From Paenibacillus sp. Soil787 (GTDB taxonomy: Bacteria > Bacillota > Bacilli > Paenibacillales > NBRC-103111), in the NCBI RefSeq assembly GCF_001429545.1, contig NZ_LMSP01000012.1, forward strand, positions 266,555-330,554: a DNA stretch of 64,000 nucleotides. The letters run 5' to 3'. The translations under genes and the position numbers were made by a program. Each line of letters starts with the position of its first letter. Position 1 is the first letter of the stretch. Shown one piece after another: positions 1 to 8,882 of this stretch. The notes beneath the pieces are model-generated. The model had not been told where the DNA came from. It ran no database searches and worked only from the letters and a program-made list of their open reading frames with translations.

Positions 1-294
1 AATGACATATATGTAATCATATTTATTTGCTTTCAACTTTGTTATAACGCTTTCATCCAGTTGATTCAAATCCTTGATCCAATCGAAGGCTATGAAATTC
101 GCATCTCTCCACTGCTGAAGCGCATTCCCTACCAGCTCCTTAGCAGGCGCAGACATACTAGCTCCTGTCAGCATAAGCACAGATAATTTATTATCCAACA
201 ATTCTTGCTTAATGGCTGGAATTCCACGATTTCCACACCCTGTTAAGATAAAAGAGAAGAGCAATAAAATAAGCACAAAACGTTTGATTACCAT
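1..294 (-). CDS. Lipoprotein, N-terminal fragment (runs off the left edge)
   Basis: Ninety-eight codons read in frame from an ATG at 294 to the window edge, so only the N-terminus is present. It starts with Lys/Arg (MVIKRF), then a hydrophobic stretch, then the lipobox LTGC with Cys19, so it should be a lipid-anchored extracytoplasmic protein. The remainder (VLMLTGASMSAPAKELVG, later an alternating hydrophobic YDYIYVI strand) could be the start of a periplasmic-binding-type fold such as the BMP/Med-like lipoproteins. That family call is a guess. A terminator-like hairpin lies 36 bp upstream and no clear promoter fits between, so expression may depend on read-through from the DUF3243 gene. Confidence 0.75.
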   Translation of the reverse strand, partial: MVIKRFVLILLLFSFILTGCGNRGIPAIKQELLDNKLSVLMLTGASMSAPAKELVGNALQQWRDANFIAFDWIKDLNQLDESVITKLKANKYDYIYVI

Positions 295-330
295 GAAGTT
301 ACAATTCCTTTCTTCCTTATAAAGCGTGCA

Positions 331-354
331 AAAGCCTCCGAAAGAGGAGGCTTT
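331..354 (-). terminator. Rho-independent terminator after the DUF3243 gene
   Basis: A perfect 9-bp stem (331-339 with 346-354, AAAGCCTCC/GGAGGCTTT) with a 6-nt loop is followed on the minus strand by a moderately T-rich stretch. It lies 34 bp after the DUF3243 stop and 36 bp before the lipoprotein start. Confidence 0.75.
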
Positions 355-387
355 CACATAGTACCCTATTGAATTGTAAAACGGTTA

Positions 388-639
388 TTAACCTTTGTCT
401 ACTAATTTTACCATGAGGCGGGCAATTGTAAGCTTTTCTTGCTCATCCCCTGCATCCCACAGCTCTTTGAGCACTCGCTCTTGTTCATTTTCAGGATCCA
501 CTTTATTGGCCAGAAATTCACCGATTTGAAAAGCGAGCTTAGAGATGGTTTCCTCACTCATCCCCGCATGTCCCGCCTGACTCACACGTTCAGCCAAAAA
601 CTCTTTCCACTTATCAAATACTTTAAGTACAGTAGCCAT
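388..639 (-). CDS. ymfJ: DUF3243 family protein (YmfJ-like)
   Basis: This 83-residue acidic, probably helical cytoplasmic protein matches in size and position the YmfJ family, which follows ymfI in Bacillus. The N-terminal half carries FDKWKEFLAERV and the middle has EFLANKVDPENEQERVLKELWD. There is no signal peptide or membrane segment. The ATG at 639 has a good Shine-Dalgarno, CTAAGGAGG, about 9 bp upstream. The function is not known to me. It is followed by a terminator at 331-354. Identification rests on residual sequence memory and synteny. Confidence 0.75.
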   Translation of the reverse strand: MATVLKVFDKWKEFLAERVSQAGHAGMSEETISKLAFQIGEFLANKVDPENEQERVLKELWDAGDEQEKLTIARLMVKLVDKG

Positions 640-733
640 TGTAAGAAGCCTCCTTAGATATGAGAAATGGTCATTACATACGTAATATTCGCTTCCCAGC
701 TTAAAATTATGCGCGAGGCTTCCTACTCTGTAC

Positions 734-1489
734 TTAGGTTAACCATCCACCATTTGGACTTATGATTTGACCCGTAATATAACCGGATTCAGGCAGTGCT
801 AAAAAGTATACAAGCGAAGCAACTTCATCAGGTAAAGCAAAACGACCTACCGGAATTTCATTGGCGATCGCTTCCCGCTCCTCAGGTTGAAATCCTGCCA
901 TCATTTCAGTATGTACCGCACCCGGCGCTACGGCATTCACCGTCACACCAGAAGGAGCCAGCTCCTTCGCTAACGCCTTCGTAAAGGCATTCAACCCACC
1001 CTTGGCTGTTGAGTATACAACTTCACAAGAGGCGCCAGAGATGCCCCATATGGAGGATACGTTAATAATGCGGCCATACTTTTGTTTGACCATTGCAGTC
1101 ATGAAAGTTTGTGTACAAAGAAAGGCGCCTTTAAGATTAACATTCATCACCTGATCCCAGTCTTCTTCGCTTACATCAGAAAGCATACCAAAGTGAGAAA
1201 TTCCCGCATTGTTTACGATAATATCAGGGACCATGTCTCTTTGTTCCAGCTTTTCTTGCATCTTATAGATTTGTTCACGAGATTTTACATCCGCAGATAT
1301 AGTTAATACTTTGGCGCCATGCTTCATGCAGGATCTGGCCACTTCATTAGCAGCTTCATGCGACTCACGGTAGTGAATAACAACATTCATGCCTACCGCG
1401 GCAAAACGCTCAGCAATGGCTGCACCAATCCCCCGACTAGCCCCTGTTATAAGAACTGTTTGTTCACTGAATGGCTTAGGAAACGTCAC
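734..1489 (-). CDS. ymfI: SDR-family reductase YmfI (EF-P 5-aminopentanone reductase type)
   Basis: This 251-residue short-chain dehydrogenase has the N-terminal cofactor loop TGASRGIGAA (about residues 15-24), the NNAG motif near residue 92, the catalytic Ser of NVSSIWG near 144, and YSTAK (Tyr about 159, Lys 163). It resembles FabG, but its place directly after ymfF-ymfH matches Bacillus YmfI. There YmfI is reported to reduce the 5-aminopentanone group on elongation factor P. Assignment to EF-P is inference from synteny. Its GTG start overlaps the ymfH stop by 4 bp, suggesting translational coupling. A generic 3-oxoacyl-ACP reductase role cannot be excluded from sequence alone. Confidence 0.85.
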   Translation of the reverse strand: MTFPKPFSEQTVLITGASRGIGAAIAERFAAVGMNVVIHYRESHEAANEVARSCMKHGAKVLTISADVKSREQIYKMQEKLEQRDMVPDIIVNNAGISHFGMLSDVSEEDWDQVMNVNLKGAFLCTQTFMTAMVKQKYGRIINVSSIWGISGASCEVVYSTAKGGLNAFTKALAKELAPSGVTVNAVAPGAVHTEMMAGFQPEEREAIANEIPVGRFALPDEVASLVYFLALPESGYITGQIISPNGGWLT

Positions 1490-2775
1490 GATGGCTTACG
1501 ACTTTGCACAATTGAGATAGCAAGTCTGCTCCAATCGAAATGCTCGCGGAATCGACGGTTCACATCTTCAAGTGTAATTTGCTCGTAAACAGGCAGTATA
1601 TCGAATAAATCAATATCTTTGAAACGGTATTTAGTGAATTCATTCGCTATGGATTCCGGTGAGTTCATCATCCGTAGGAAATTACCAATTTTCTTCTTAC
1701 GGCTCCGCTCGAAAGTGACTTCATCGAGTCCAGAATCCTTCCGTTTTTCAACCTCTTCGCGAATGCGCGCAACAAGTTGGTCCGGATCTTTGGTATCTCC
1801 TCCAAGAATGGAGAAAGCATATCCCTCACTGCAATTATATTCATGACCGAAATTATCAGAAATCAATTGTTCATCATATAGTGCCTGATAAATATCAGAG
1901 CTTGAACTGAACAAAACGTCTAACATTAATTTCGTCGTCAATTCTCTAACTAACAAGTCTTTCCCGCTTACAGAAGGCGCAGGCTCTTTGAATCCGATTA
2001 AACATTTTGGCATTGAAACAGGAAGTAGAGTTACTCTGCGAGCTTCCTTCACTTCTAATGGCTCTTCTGGGAAAAATCGTTGGATATCACCTTGGGGTGG
2101 AAACGTTTTGGCAGCTTGATTCTCTTTAACTAACGAAATAACTTCTTCTGGATCTACGCCTCCAACCACAAAAAGGCTCATATTGCTGGGGTGATAGAAT
2201 GTGTTGTAACACTCATACAAGGTTTCTTTTGAGATTTCGGCAATGGATTCCACTGTACCAGCGATATCAATATGGATGGGATGCTTAGCATATATGGATT
2301 CAATTAATCCATAATAGCTTCTCCAATCCGCATTATCTTCGTACATTTTGATCTCTTGACCGATAATCCCTTTTTCCTTTTCTACATTTTCATCTGTAAA
2401 ATAAGGATTTTGCACAAAATTAATTAATGTCGTTAAATTAGTTAAATAGTGGTCCGTTGACGAAAATAAGTACGCTGTCCGATCAAAGCTTGTAAAAGCA
2501 TTAGCCGAAGCGCCGTTTGAAGCGAAAGTAGCGAAAATATCACCTTCAGGCTCCTCAAACATTTTGTGCTCCAGAAAATGAGCAATACCATCCGGAACTT
2601 GAACTGCCTCTTTCCCTTCAACTTGGAAAAAGTTGTCAACAGATCCGAATTGTGTCGTGAACGTCGCATAGGTTTTCTGGAAACCATCTTTGGGTAGAAC
2701 AAATACATGTAGCCCATTATCAAGCTTCTCGTGATAAATGGTTTCACCAAGGTGTGGATAAGGAATAACCTGCAT
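1486..2775 (-). CDS. ymfH: M16 zinc peptidase YmfH
   Basis: This 429-residue insulinase-family (M16) protein has an intact inverted zinc motif HFLEH at about residues 66-70 and a downstream Glu-rich segment (ENVEKEKGIIGQEI) that supplies the third zinc ligand. It therefore looks catalytically competent. No signal peptide is present. Its partner ymfF lies 3 bp upstream. In Bacillus the pair is annotated as associated with EF-P modification. A heterodimer of one active and one inactive M16 protein is typical of the family and is inferred here. The ATG at 2775 follows AAGGGAG. Confidence 0.9.
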   Translation of the reverse strand: MQVIPYPHLGETIYHEKLDNGLHVFVLPKDGFQKTYATFTTQFGSVDNFFQVEGKEAVQVPDGIAHFLEHKMFEEPEGDIFATFASNGASANAFTSFDRTAYLFSSTDHYLTNLTTLINFVQNPYFTDENVEKEKGIIGQEIKMYEDNADWRSYYGLIESIYAKHPIHIDIAGTVESIAEISKETLYECYNTFYHPSNMSLFVVGGVDPEEVISLVKENQAAKTFPPQGDIQRFFPEEPLEVKEARRVTLLPVSMPKCLIGFKEPAPSVSGKDLLVRELTTKLMLDVLFSSSSDIYQALYDEQLISDNFGHEYNCSEGYAFSILGGDTKDPDQLVARIREEVEKRKDSGLDEVTFERSRKKKIGNFLRMMNSPESIANEFTKYRFKDIDLFDILPVYEQITLEDVNRRFREHFDWSRLAISIVQSRKPS

Positions 2776-2778
2776 CTT

Positions 2779-4059
2779 CTACTCTCCCTTCTGGTCCCGC
2801 AAAAAGTATATCGTATCCAGTTGAACACGCTTGGCAGCCTCAGCAATAGCCGCCACATCTACCTGCTCCACAGATTCAATCAAGCCTGAAACTGTACGTT
2901 CTTTTCCAGATAAAATCGCATTAAAGTCAAATGAAATTAATTCAAATGCGGAATCCTGAATTTCGCGGAGTTGATTGGCAATCATGGCTCTGGTTTGCTT
3001 CCATTCAATATCACTGATTTCACCTTGCTCCATGGCAATCAACTGCTTCCGAATGATGTCAACCGCTTTCTCATAATTCGCCATTTCAATCCCTGACTGA
3101 ATCGTTAGAATGCCTTTGTGACCGTCAAACCGAGAAGAGGCATAATAGGCCAAACTCGCTTTCTCACGAACATTCGTAAACAATTTGGAGTGTGGGTAAC
3201 CTCCGAGAACGCCATTATACATAAGAGCTACTGGGTACTGCTCATCTCGATACGAAATATTTGTACGAAGTCCCATGTTCAGTTTCCCTTGATTAACATC
3301 CAGACGTTCAACGATTGTCTTTACATCTCCTGTTGCTCCCCGCGGGGCAGATGTTACATACCCGACATCCTCCTTACGTTCAATGGAGAAAGCTTGCTTT
3401 ACAATACCCTCTACCTCAGAAAGCGTCGTATTTCCGACGACATAAATATCGATAGGTGCCGATTGAAGCCAGTTTTTATATTGTTCGTAAAGTTGTTCGG
3501 CATTGATAGGGTCCAAATCATCTATTTTGCCCAAAGGGTGTAGTCGATAAGGATCATCCTTACACATTTCTTCGATACAACGTTCAGCCGCATAACGAAT
3601 TTTGTCGTTAATGACTGATTCTATTCGCTTCTGGAGAGTCTGCTTCTCAGCATCAACATATTTGTTACGAAAATGTCCTTCTTCGAGCGCTGGCTTTGTC
3701 AAAGTTTCCCCAACGAATTCAAGTCCCTGCTTTAATAAAGATTGTGCTGATTTCACGAATCGGTCATTGATGATATCCATACGTAACTGAACAATTTGGT
3801 AATCGCCACGTTTGTAAATATCAAAACCGAATCCTGCGCCATATAAATCATCTAAGTATTCTCGAAATTGCTTCGTTTCTGGGCGTAATTCCGTACCTCT
3901 ACGCAGTACAAATGGTGTCAAAGCGGTGCTCGTGACCGTTTCTTCCTCTAGAGGACGGCCTATGTACACTGAAATGGCAAATGTTTTAAACCGATCTGTC
4001 GGCAGCACATGTAAACGTATATGATTCCATGTAGTGCGCTCAAATTGTTTATGCTTCAA
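2779..4059 (-). CDS. ymfF: M16-like protein YmfF, lacking the zinc motif
   Basis: This 426-residue M16-family protein has TALTPFVLRRGTE where the active homologue has its HxxEH motif, so the zinc ligands are missing. C-terminal M16 features remain (YNGVLGGYPHSKLFTNVREK, then LAYYASSRFDGHKG). The most likely role is the non-catalytic half of a YmfF-YmfH complex. The start is TTG at 4059 with GGGAG about 8 bp upstream. It opens the ymfF-ymfH-ymfI unit, 101 bp after the sleB-like gene. Confidence 0.88.
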   Translation of the reverse strand: MKHKQFERTTWNHIRLHVLPTDRFKTFAISVYIGRPLEEETVTSTALTPFVLRRGTELRPETKQFREYLDDLYGAGFGFDIYKRGDYQIVQLRMDIINDRFVKSAQSLLKQGLEFVGETLTKPALEEGHFRNKYVDAEKQTLQKRIESVINDKIRYAAERCIEEMCKDDPYRLHPLGKIDDLDPINAEQLYEQYKNWLQSAPIDIYVVGNTTLSEVEGIVKQAFSIERKEDVGYVTSAPRGATGDVKTIVERLDVNQGKLNMGLRTNISYRDEQYPVALMYNGVLGGYPHSKLFTNVREKASLAYYASSRFDGHKGILTIQSGIEMANYEKAVDIIRKQLIAMEQGEISDIEWKQTRAMIANQLREIQDSAFELISFDFNAILSGKERTVSGLIESVEQVDVAAIAEAAKRVQLDTIYFLRDQKGE

Positions 4060-4160
4060 AGGTCGGTCTCCCTTCTTTGTCCGTGATATAAATCCATTAT
4101 ATTCCTATACGAAGAGGAGAAGCAACCAAAGCTGGTTCCTTCTCCTTGTCCATGTCTAAA

Positions 4161-4955
4161 TTATTTACAGAAAATATGCTTCCCAATCGTTTTGATTTGC
4201 GTCCTACTCCAAATCCATTTGGATGTTGCCGTTGCAGGGTTGAAATAATAAATGCAACCACCCGAAGGATCCCATCCATTCAGCGCATCTTTTACGGCCT
4301 TTTTCGATGATTCGTCGGGTGTTAACCATATTTGGCCATCCGCTACGGCTGTGAAAGCACCAGGCTGAAAGATAACACCAGAAATCGTATTAGGAAAACT
4401 AGCTGACTTCACCCGATTCAAAATGACGGCTGCAACGGCAACTTGCCCAATATAAGGCTCACCGCGAGCCTCTCCATGCACCGCATTCGCCATTATCTTT
4501 AGATCTTGCTCAGATAAGCCAAGGTTATTAGAGGGCAGCAAATTGGCTGGCTTTTGATTTGAAGTTGCCGTTTCGTTGCCTGCACTTTCGTTGCCTCCGC
4601 CGCTTTGTCCTCCTGTGGATGGAGCTGTAGGCTTCCAATTCTTCGTAGCTTCCCACAGTTTAAGCTTGGTCTTGGGACCTACAATGCCATCTACTTTCAT
4701 CCCAAACTCACCTTGGAATCGCTTCACGGCCAATAAAGTTTTATACCCGTAATCTCCGTCTATACTACCGCCATAGAAGCCAATGAACTTCAATCTGCCT
4801 TGCAGTTCGTTAACATCAGCTCCAGTTGCTCCATAACGCACTTCATTTTTACTAAACGTTTCTTCAGCAGGTGGATTGAACTTTCCTTTCAACTGAAAAG
4901 CGACAACTAGTACGAAAACAATACAGAATGTAAGTACAATTAATCGTTTATTCAT
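4161..4955 (-). CDS. sleB: SleB-like spore cortex-lytic / cell wall hydrolase
   Basis: About 264 residues: an N-terminal hydrophobic segment (signal or anchor), a peptidoglycan-binding type 1 repeat at about 40-105 (VNELQGRLKFIGFYGG, GYKTLLAVKRFQ), a Ser/Gly/Asn-rich linker, and a C-terminal hydrolase_2 domain with HGEARGE and AAVILNRV. The Glu of HGEARGE is the expected catalytic residue of this lytic transglycosylase family. It should act on spore cortex peptidoglycan at germination. The ATG at 4955 is preferred to the upstream GTG at 4973 because AGAAGGGG lies just before it, although spacing is short. No ypeB lies next to it, unlike Bacillus sleB, so paralogy (CwlJ/SleB family) is possible. 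A sigma-G-like promoter is at 5000-5030. Confidence 0.8.
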   Translation of the reverse strand: MNKRLIVLTFCIVFVLVVAFQLKGKFNPPAEETFSKNEVRYGATGADVNELQGRLKFIGFYGGSIDGDYGYKTLLAVKRFQGEFGMKVDGIVGPKTKLKLWEATKNWKPTAPSTGGQSGGGNESAGNETATSNQKPANLLPSNNLGLSEQDLKIMANAVHGEARGEPYIGQVAVAAVILNRVKSASFPNTISGVIFQPGAFTAVADGQIWLTPDESSKKAVKDALNGWDPSGGCIYYFNPATATSKWIWSRTQIKTIGKHIFCK

Positions 4956-4999
4956 TCCCCTTCTCAACCTCACTTTTCAAATTACAGCCTTTTCTTGCT

Positions 5000-5030
5000 T
5001 ATTATGAGAAAGGGACTCTCTGTTTATGCA
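5000..5030 (-). promoter_or_regulatory. Putative sigma-G promoter of the sleB-like gene
   Basis: On the minus strand a -35 TGCATA (5025-5030) is followed after 18 bp by -10 CATAATA (5000-5006). This fits the sigma-G pattern GHATR-N17/18-CATNHTA. It lies 45 bp upstream of the start and just after the ftsK terminator. SleB of Bacillus is known to be forespore-expressed, which agrees. Confidence 0.65.
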
Positions 5031-5057
5031 AAAAAAAACACTCTCATGAGGAGAGTG
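5030..5057 (-). terminator. Rho-independent terminator of ftsK/spoIIIE
   Basis: A perfect 7-bp stem CACTCTC/GAGAGTG (5039-5045 with 5051-5057), 5-nt loop, then a run of nine T on the minus strand. It starts 23 bp after the ftsK stop. Confidence 0.9.
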
Positions 5058-5079
5058 CTTGTACAATCGTTTATTTATG

Positions 5080-7629
5080 CTAGGAACTGATCCGATTATG
5101 ATGGTATTGTTCAATCGACATCAGCACTTCTCGAGGCTTACTGCCTTCGTACGGGCCGACAACCCCTTTGGCTTCCATTGAGTCAACAAGCCTTGCCGCA
5201 CGTGTATAACCGACTCTCATACGCCGTTGAAGCAGGGAAACAGAGGCTTGCTTGGCTTCCAGTACAATTTGAACAGCCTGGTCGTACAGCTCATCTTCAA
5301 ATTCATTTTGTTGCTCGGGCATTTCTTCAACATGCGGGACCATTTCTTCCTGATAGTTCGCCTGCTCCTGCGTTCGAACAAAGCCAACCACATGTTCAAC
5401 CTCTTGATCAGATAGAAAGGCTCCCTGTATGCGAACTGGCTTAGATGCGCCTACTGGCAAATAAAGCATATCGCCTCGACCTAACAGCTTCTCGGCTCCA
5501 ACCATATCTAATATGGTCCGTGAATCCACTTGAGACGAAACACCGAACGCAATACGTGATGGAATATTCGCTTTAATCACGCCCGTAATAACATCTACGG
5601 ATGGTCGTTGTGTAGCAATAATCAAATGAATTCCCGCTGCGCGTGCCATTTGAGCAAGGCGGGTGATGGAATCTTCCACATCATTAGCAGCAACCATCAT
5701 TAAATCGGCTAACTCGTCTACGATAACTACGTAATATGGCAGAGGGACTGCTGTTCCGCTCTCTGTCAACATAGCGTTGTAGCCCTCAATATTTCGCGTT
5801 CCACTTTTCGAGAACAGCTCATAACGCTTTTCCATCTCAACGACGACTTTCTTAAGAGCTAGCGATGCTCGTCGAGGATCCGTTACAACCGGTGCCAGTA
5901 GATGAGGGATCCCATTGTAGACATTCAATTCAACCATCTTCGGATCGATCATTAGAAACTTCACTTCATTAGGCTTGGCTTTGTACAAAATGCTCGTAAT
6001 AATCCCATTAATACACACGGATTTACCTGAACCGGTGGCTCCGGCTACAAGTAAGTGAGGCATTCTCGCCAAATTTCCGACGATGGGTTGTCCAGAAATA
6101 TCACGTCCAAGTACAACAGATAGCCGCGAGCTTGATTCCTGAAAAGCGGATGTTTCCATGACTTCACGCATCGTCACGATCGAAACCTCGAGATTCGGCA
6201 CCTCAATGCCGATCGCAGCTTTACCAGGAATAGGCGCTTCCATCCGAATATCCTTGGCGGCAAGCGCCAACGCGATATCATCGGTCAAAGAGACGATTCT
6301 GCTGACTTTCACACCCACGTCGGGCTGTATCTCGTAACGTGTTACGGCTGGGCCTCTGACGACCTCCAGCACCTTGGCACGTACCCCAAAGCTCTCCATG
6401 GTGGCTTCAAGCTTCCTTGCATTCGCTTTATAGTCCGCCATCTCACTGCCTTTGCCAACAGCAGGCTTCGCTAATAAATCAAGTGAAGGCATTTCATATG
6501 GACGTGTTTGCACAATCGGCACATTATCCTGAAATTCTAGCGTAACTGTCTCATCCTCTGTGTTAACAGCCCCTGCCCCTTGTACGCTTGAGACCGGCGC
6601 TGTAGAGGAAGCTGCAGGATGTTTGACAGCCTGCTGAGCTTCTTGAAAAACCTGCTCCTGAAAATCACGAATAATGGGTGTGATTGGTTGATCTGTAGAA
6701 GGTGAATCTGATTCTGCAGCTTGCTTCGAACTTGACTTATAAACAACTTGCTCGGTTCCATCTACTGCATCTAAATCATTTAATTCATCTGTATTTGAAT
6801 GATTCTCGACTGCTGCCTTTTTCCGATTTTCCTTATTAGGACGAAGAAGTTCCATGAAAAGTGGTGTTTTCTTCGCCCTTTTGACAGGTTGGAAAACCTC
6901 TTCATCAAATTCATCATCAACTGGAACATAAGAGGATCTCTTCGCCTTAGTTGCACTAGCACTTGTGGAGGCTGTTTGAGGCTGACGTGTTTCCCGATCC
7001 TGCAGCCACTCTTTCATTCTATCTTTAAAATTTTGGCCAACATTACTGAATCGACCCTTCACGATATTGCCAATGTCTACGTAAGAAATGCCTGTTGCCA
7101 GAATAAAGCCCATAACAAACAGAGCATATTGGATTAATCTCGCGCCCAAATAATCGAACAGAAAATAAAGGACACTGTATAGCATAGCGCCAATCATGCC
7201 GCCGCCAATACCATGTTCGAGCGCCGCTTTGCCTGCTTCTGTTGGTTTCAGACCATCTAACATGGCATTCCATGTAGATCCAATGATTTTACCTGACGAG
7301 AAACCGCCATCAGGATATAGTTGAGCGAACAAATCAATATGATTTTTTATTAGCAGTCCAAGAACAAATAGCAATATGCCTGCTTTCTTGGGCGTAACCA
7401 TCTGCGGCCATGCTCTCTTAATCATCGCATATAAGGCCACATATATGAAAATCAGCGGTATAAGTGAATACCACGTTCCCACAAAAAATCGGAAAAGGTA
7501 AATCAACGAATTCCCGACATGCCCTTGATGAGCAAGTGCAATGACGGAGAAGATTAGAATGAGAATACCATATAACTCGAATAACAAGCTTGTTTTTAGT
7601 GCCTTACCTTTTTTCTTGCGTTTCGCCAC
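5080..7629 (-). CDS. spoIIIE: DNA translocase FtsK/SpoIIIE
   Basis: About 849 residues. Basic N-terminus (AKRKKKGK), four hydrophobic membrane spans within the first 190 residues, a low-complexity linker, then the FtsK motor with Walker [12 protein letters not shown], Walker [13 protein letters not shown] and the [12 protein letters not shown] motif, ending in a winged-helix gamma domain ([21 protein letters not shown]) that reads KOPS/SRS-type DNA signals. It pumps DNA through the division or sporulation septum. I chose the GTG at 7629 over an upstream GTG at 7650 because GGGGGTGG lies 5 bp before it and the product then begins like Bacillus SpoIIIE. A 10-bp inverted repeat covers this ribosome binding site. 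Confidence 0.95.
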   Translation of the reverse strand: MAKRKKKGKALKTSLLFELYGILILIFSVIALAHQGHVGNSLIYLFRFFVGTWYSLIPLIFIYVALYAMIKRAWPQMVTPKKAGILLFVLGLLIKNHIDLFAQLYPDGGFSSGKIIGSTWNAMLDGLKPTEAGKAALEHGIGGGMIGAMLYSVLYFLFDYLGARLIQYALFVMGFILATGISYVDIGNIVKGRFSNVGQNFKDRMKEWLQDRETRQPQTASTSASATKAKRSSYVPVDDEFDEEVFQPVKRAKKTPLFMELLRPNKENRKKAAVENHSNTDELNDLDAVDGTEQVVYKSSSKQAAESDSPSTDQPITPIIRDFQEQVFQEAQQAVKHPAASSTAPVSSVQGAGAVNTEDETVTLEFQDNVPIVQTRPYEMPSLDLLAKPAVGKGSEMADYKANARKLEATMESFGVRAKVLEVVRGPAVTRYEIQPDVGVKVSRIVSLTDDIALALAAKDIRMEAPIPGKAAIGIEVPNLEVSIVTMREVMETSAFQESSSRLSVVLGRDISGQPIVGNLARMPHLLVAGATGSGKSVCINGIITSILYKAKPNEVKFLMIDPKMVELNVYNGIPHLLAPVVTDPRRASLALKKVVVEMEKRYELFSKSGTRNIEGYNAMLTESGTAVPLPYYVVIVDELADLMMVAANDVEDSITRLAQMARAAGIHLIIATQRPSVDVITGVIKANIPSRIAFGVSSQVDSRTILDMVGAEKLLGRGDMLYLPVGASKPVRIQGAFLSDQEVEHVVGFVRTQEQANYQEEMVPHVEEMPEQQNEFEDELYDQAVQIVLEAKQASVSLLQRRMRVGYTRAARLVDSMEAKGVVGPYEGSKPREVLMSIEQYHHNRISS

Positions 7630-7637
7630 GCTTGCCA

Positions 7638-7674
7638 CCCCCAAGTCCACATTATACCATATTTGACTTGGGGG
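7638..7674 (-). promoter_or_regulatory. Inverted repeat over the ftsK ribosome binding site
   Basis: CCCCCAAGTC (7638-7647) and GACTTGGGGG (7665-7674) form a perfect 10-bp inverted repeat with a 17-nt spacer. In the minus-strand mRNA the 3' arm contains the GGGGG of the ftsK Shine-Dalgarno, so folding would hide it. The spacer also contains TATAAT (7651-7656), without a good -35. There is no U-run after the stem, so it is not a typical terminator. Confidence 0.6.
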
Positions 7675-7693
7675 ATGATACAGGAAGAGCAGG

Positions 7694-7933
7694 CTAGATA
7701 GTTAAAGTTGCCTCAACTACAGGACTATATGAAATAATAGTTCCAGGGGCATATTGATTATTCAAATAATCCTGAGGATTACTGCTAAACAGTCTGACAA
7801 TTCGAGCCTGAAAGCCACTAATCGGTTCAATTTGCATTTTGACTCCACCCTGATCGATCTCGATAAATTTGGGTTCATACGTATCCATTCCTTCAAAAAT
7901 CACATCCATAGGAATAACGGAGTAATGTATCAT
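7694..7933 (-). CDS. ylzJ: YlzJ-like small protein
   Basis: This 79-residue protein matches the small YlzJ family by size and location between tepA and spoIIIE. It has [15 protein letters not shown] at the N-terminus and a central [19 protein letters not shown] segment. No signal peptide or membrane segment is present. Its ATG overlaps the tepA stop by 4 bp, so the two are probably translationally coupled and share the sigma-G-like promoter of tepA. Function unknown to me. Confidence 0.75.
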   Translation of the reverse strand: MIHYSVIPMDVIFEGMDTYEPKFIEIDQGGVKMQIEPISGFQARIVRLFSSNPQDYLNNQYAPGTIISYSPVVEATLTI

Positions 7934-8664
7934 TGTACGATGCCTCCGCTCGCTGCAGCTTTCTTACTCTCTATACGCTGATTAAGCTCTCGGATTGCAT
8001 CCCCGATTCCGCCAACTTGATCTATTAAGCCATATTTAACAGCGTCAATACCAATAACTGTAGTCCCAATATCCCTTGTCAACTCACCAGTCTTAAACAT
8101 CAACTCTTTAAACTTTTCTTCTGTTACATTAGAGTGCTTCGTTACAAACCGTACAACCCGTTCCTGCATTTTATCCAAATATTCAAATGTTTGTGGGACT
8201 CCAATAATTAAGCCATTTAATCGGATGGGGTGAATCGTCATCGTTGCCGTTTCAGCAATAATGGAGTAGTTAGCTGATACTGCGATGGGAACACCTATGC
8301 TGTGCCCGCCACCTAGCACCAAAGCAATGGAAGGCTTTGATAATGTTGCAACCATCTCCGCGATGGCTAGCCCAGCTTCGACATCTCCCCCAACCGTGTT
8401 TAAAATAATCATAACGCCTTCAATCTTAGGATTTTGCTCTGCGGCGACTAATTGTGGAATGATGTGTTCATATTTGGTCGTTTTATTCTGGGGAGGGAGA
8501 ACGATATGCCCTTCCACTTGACCAATAATGGTGAGGCAGAAAATATTAGATTCGCCAGAAAGCGTATTAGTTTGACCTAGCTGTTGAATGTTTTCGAGGA
8601 CTGCATTTTTTTTACTTTCTTCCGTTTCCGGTTCTTGTTGTTTCGTTCCTGTTGGTGCTGCCAC
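7930..8664 (-). CDS. tepA: ClpP-like serine protease TepA (YmfB)
   Basis: About 244 residues of the ClpP/crotonase fold. The nucleophile Ser lies in [11 protein letters not shown], and the catalytic His is probably that of [10 protein letters not shown]. An oxyanion-type GG occurs in [16 protein letters not shown]. The N-terminal 40 residues are polar and low complexity. The Bacillus orthologue has been linked to protein export and to spore outgrowth and SASP degradation; which role applies here is not shown. The GTG at 8664 was chosen because AAGGGGG lies 7 bp upstream; a farther upstream start at 8697 lacks such a site. A sigma-G-like promoter is at 8763-8792, supporting a forespore role. 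Confidence 0.88.
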   Translation of the reverse strand: MAAPTGTKQQEPETEESKKNAVLENIQQLGQTNTLSGESNIFCLTIIGQVEGHIVLPPQNKTTKYEHIIPQLVAAEQNPKIEGVMIILNTVGGDVEAGLAIAEMVATLSKPSIALVLGGGHSIGVPIAVSANYSIIAETATMTIHPIRLNGLIIGVPQTFEYLDKMQERVVRFVTKHSNVTEEKFKELMFKTGELTRDIGTTVIGIDAVKYGLIDQVGGIGDAIRELNQRIESKKAAASGGIVQ

Positions 8665-8762
8665 TGAAAATCCCCCTTCGAGTTTTGCTTTTATCAAAAA
8701 CTGCTTTAAGCTTTAACTGCATTTTGCTAGCAAACTTTGCATGTACTAATCATAATCTCCCA

Positions 8763-8792
8763 TAGTATGAATAAATTTGTGTACTTTCATGC
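8763..8792 (-). promoter_or_regulatory. Putative sigma-G promoter of tepA
   Basis: On the minus strand GCATG (8788-8792), an 18-bp spacer, and CATACTA (8763-8769) match both halves of the sigma-G consensus GHATR-N17/18-CATNHTA exactly. It lies between the RNase J terminator and tepA. Confidence 0.65.
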
Positions 8793-8810
8793 ATTTGCAC
8801 CTTTGAACTA

Positions 8811-8848
8811 AAATAAAAAAAGCTCCCTCCAGTGATGGAAAGAACTTT
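8811..8848 (-). terminator. Rho-independent terminator of the RNase J gene
   Basis: A 12-bp stem (8819-8830 with 8837-8848, including three G-U pairs in the RNA), 6-nt loop, then a run of seven T, A and four T on the minus strand. Confidence 0.85.
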
Positions 8849-8882
8849 ACTATTTGCATAGGTTCAAGTGACTTGTTCGAGC

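Noticed and set aside
2442-2858. A 138-residue minus-strand frame over the ymfF/ymfH junction
   Set aside because: It overlaps two well-supported M16 genes in another frame and has a basic, Arg/Leu-rich composition typical of a shadow frame.
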